From: Bacteroidota bacterium
Lineage (GTDB): Bacteria; Bacteroidota; Bacteroidia; Chitinophagales; Chitinophagaceae
Length of the DNA: 6,037 bases
Reading direction: 5' to 3'
Assembly: GCA_023390215.1 (NCBI GenBank)
Contig: JAEWDG010000186.1
Location: forward strand, 1 to 6,037
In this document: positions 4,742 through 6,037 of the stretch, piece after piece
Position numbering within the stretch: position 1 is the stretch's first letter
Layout: every line of letters begins with the position of its first letter
Notes under the pieces: generated by a model
Database searches by the model: none
What the model saw: the letters and a program-made list of their open reading frames with translations, nothing else
What the model was told of the DNA's origin: nothing
Translations under genes and position numbers: made by a program

Positions 4742-6037
4742 ATTGTTCAAATCTGGCTTCGGGAATATAGATCACAGAACTATCTCCATGCGCGCTTATC
4801 AAAGAATCAGGTAATTGGGTTTCTTTAATTTTCCAGAGCAATTTCATCTTATACATTCCGGAATCGGCCACCATTAAATAGTGCGAGGTCACGATCATCC
4901 CTGATTCTGCATCTTCTTCTCTAATGGTAATTTCTTTCGGCGCCGGGGTTTCAGTTTGCGAAACATTGATTAACTGATAAGGATCATTTAAGTTCTGTTC
5001 TTGAACTCCTTCAGACTTTGCTTTAATTTCCAAAGGACGGCTTATGGCATTTTTTTCTTTGAAAAGGGTTTTTACAATTTCTTTGTTCTCTGGTTTGTCC
5101 GCCTCAGTTACTGGTTCGGTTTGAACCACGCTGATAAAATCTTCAGATGTTTTTGCTTTTACTACCTGAAAAGCGCCGGGAATATTCGGGGCAGGACTAT
5201 TTGTTATAATCCAGACCAAAGCAAGGGTAGCCAGGAAAACACTGGTCAACGAAAACCAAATCTTCTTTTTTTGAAATGCAGGGTAGGAATCCCGCATATC
5301 CAGAATGCGGTTTTTTAATTCGCCTGGTTTCCTGCCCGAAACAGCCAGCACAAAAGCAGGTTCCTGCATTTTTATTCTGGCCGATTTATAAAGTGCAGAT
5401 GCATAATCAGCGATGTGATAATTATAGTCCAGAACCACTGCATCGCAATTCCTTTCACGGGTTTTTCGCAACTGTGAAGTGAGATAGTAAATACCGGGGT
5501 TGAAAAAAAACAGGTTTTCGGCAAGAATCGCACACCAGTTCAGGAAATAATCTAAAGAGCGAATATGCTCCAGTTCATGTAATATTATCGCCTCTGCTTC
5601 TTTAACGCTCAGATGATTGACCAGCGCCACGGGTAAAAGTATCACAGGTCTCAAAAATCCAAACGTCACCGGTCCGCCAACTTTTTCAGACAGAAAAACC
5701 TTCACTTTCCTTTTGATACCCAGATGCAGCGCGGTGTGATCCGCGAAAATACGGAGATCAACCGGTGCTTTTTTATAGCCTGTTTTTACCGAATTGTGAA
5801 ACTTCAACCAATGTAAAAAAGTGCGCAAGATGAGACCGGATGCGATCGCGATATAAATCCAGCCTGCCAAAAACTCAAAACGGATGCTGATATCTGAAAA
5901 AAGAGCAATTCCCGGAATCACCAGATCTGAAGCCGGTTTCCAGAGAAAAAAACAAAATGTAATGATCGACAAAAAGAATTGGGAGATTATTCCCAGGCCA
6001 GCCATATTACGCAGCGTGTGGGGATGTATATTTCTCC
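4740..6037 (-). CDS. M56 family membrane metallopeptidase (BlaR1/MecR1-like), 5' end outside window
   Basis: An integral membrane zinc protease of the BlaR1/MecR1 class; numbering is from the internal Met at 6003-6005 (421 residues to TAA). The zinc site is HELEH at 143-147, with RERNCD (183-188) downstream giving the likely third ligand Glu184. Hydrophobic segments lie at about 6-22, 46-62 and 249-267. Between the second and the protease motif is FGFLRPVILLPVAL (115-128), the usual M56 lead-in. After the last membrane segment come about 150 polar residues with no penicillin-binding sensor motifs, so this is the short Bacteroidota type and not a true beta-lactam sensor. The frame stays open for 10 codons upstream (ending TLRN before the Met) to the edge, and the family's first membrane helix is missing, so the real start is beyond 6037. 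In this family a BlaI/MecI-type repressor gene often lies just upstream; that part is outside the window. Confidence 0.88.
   Translation of the reverse strand, partial: RNIHPHTLRNMAGLGIISQFFLSIITFCFFLWKPASDLVIPGIALFSDISIRFEFLAGWIYIAIASGLILRTFLHWLKFHNSVKTGYKKAPVDLRIFADHTALHLGIKRKVKVFLSEKVGGPVTFGFLRPVILLPVALVNHLSVKEAEAIILHELEHIRSLDYFLNWCAILAENLFFFNPGIYYLTSQLRKTRERNCDAVVLDYNYHIADYASALYKSARIKMQEPAFVLAVSGRKPGELKNRILDMRDSYPAFQKKKIWFSLTSVFLATLALVWIITNSPAPNIPGAFQVVKAKTSEDFISVVQTEPVTEADKPENKEIVKTLFKEKNAISRPLEIKAKSEGVQEQNLNDPYQLINVSQTETPAPKEITIREEDAESGMIVTSHYLMVADSGMYKMKLLWKIKETQLPDSLISAHGDSSVIYIPEARFEQ

Noticed and set aside
5001..5482. Two plus-strand ORFs opposite the M56 peptidase
   Set aside because: Antisense frames of the peptidase gene; no signal peptide, domain or leader.
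4740..6037. Calling the M56 protein a beta-lactam resistance sensor
   Set aside because: The C-terminal part lacks the SxxK/SxN/KTG-type penicillin-binding motifs, so only the protease half of BlaR1 is supported.
1..6037. CRISPR array, tRNA/rRNA, insertion sequence or prophage
   Set aside because: No regularly spaced repeats, no cloverleaf with a conserved T arm, no transposase or integrase frames, and no terminal inverted repeats with target duplications were seen.

Overview
The window looks like a Bacteroidota chromosome segment, most likely of the Chitinophagaceae or a near relative. Three things point there: a gene with a C-terminal type IX secretion (T9SS) sorting domain, A-rich rather than Shine-Dalgarno leaders before most starts, and two exact matches to the Bacteroidota -7 promoter box TAnnTTTG. 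It is ordinary chromosomal housekeeping and envelope DNA. I see no transposase, integrase, phage gene, CRISPR array, tRNA or rRNA.

Left part (1-2416): the 3' end of coaD (CoA biosynthesis) overlaps by 8 bases the start of a hotdog-fold thioesterase of the MenI/YdiI/PaaI type, so the two are probably translated together. That gene meets a Nudix hydrolase tail to tail with a 15-base overlap. The Nudix gene is divergent from pyrE (orotate phosphoribosyltransferase), and pyrE is followed after one base by a small exported CxxC heavy-metal-associated-domain protein. An intrinsic terminator closes that operon.

Middle (2415-3823): a minus-strand lipoprotein with an LEA-14/WHy-like domain is followed by about 0.8-0.9 kb without a convincing gene. 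The first part of that gap is very AT-rich, with palindromes. It then holds a GC-richer patch with a strong hairpin, and ends with a near-ideal Bacteroidota promoter about 140 bases before the next gene.

Right part (3824-6037): a short T9SS cargo protein (signal peptide, Fn3-like domain, sorting domain) ends at an intrinsic terminator. A roughly 220-base gap contains stacked RNA hairpins and a second plus-strand terminator, making it a candidate small RNA or structured 3' UTR. The last gene, on the minus strand and open at the right edge, is a BlaR1/MecR1-like M56 membrane metallopeptidase without a penicillin-sensor domain.

The genes do not form one pathway. The two points most worth following up are the structured plus-strand segment at 4530-4741 and the hairpin-bearing patch at 3411-3490. 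Neither is explained by the coding genes, and neither matches an RNA family I recognise.
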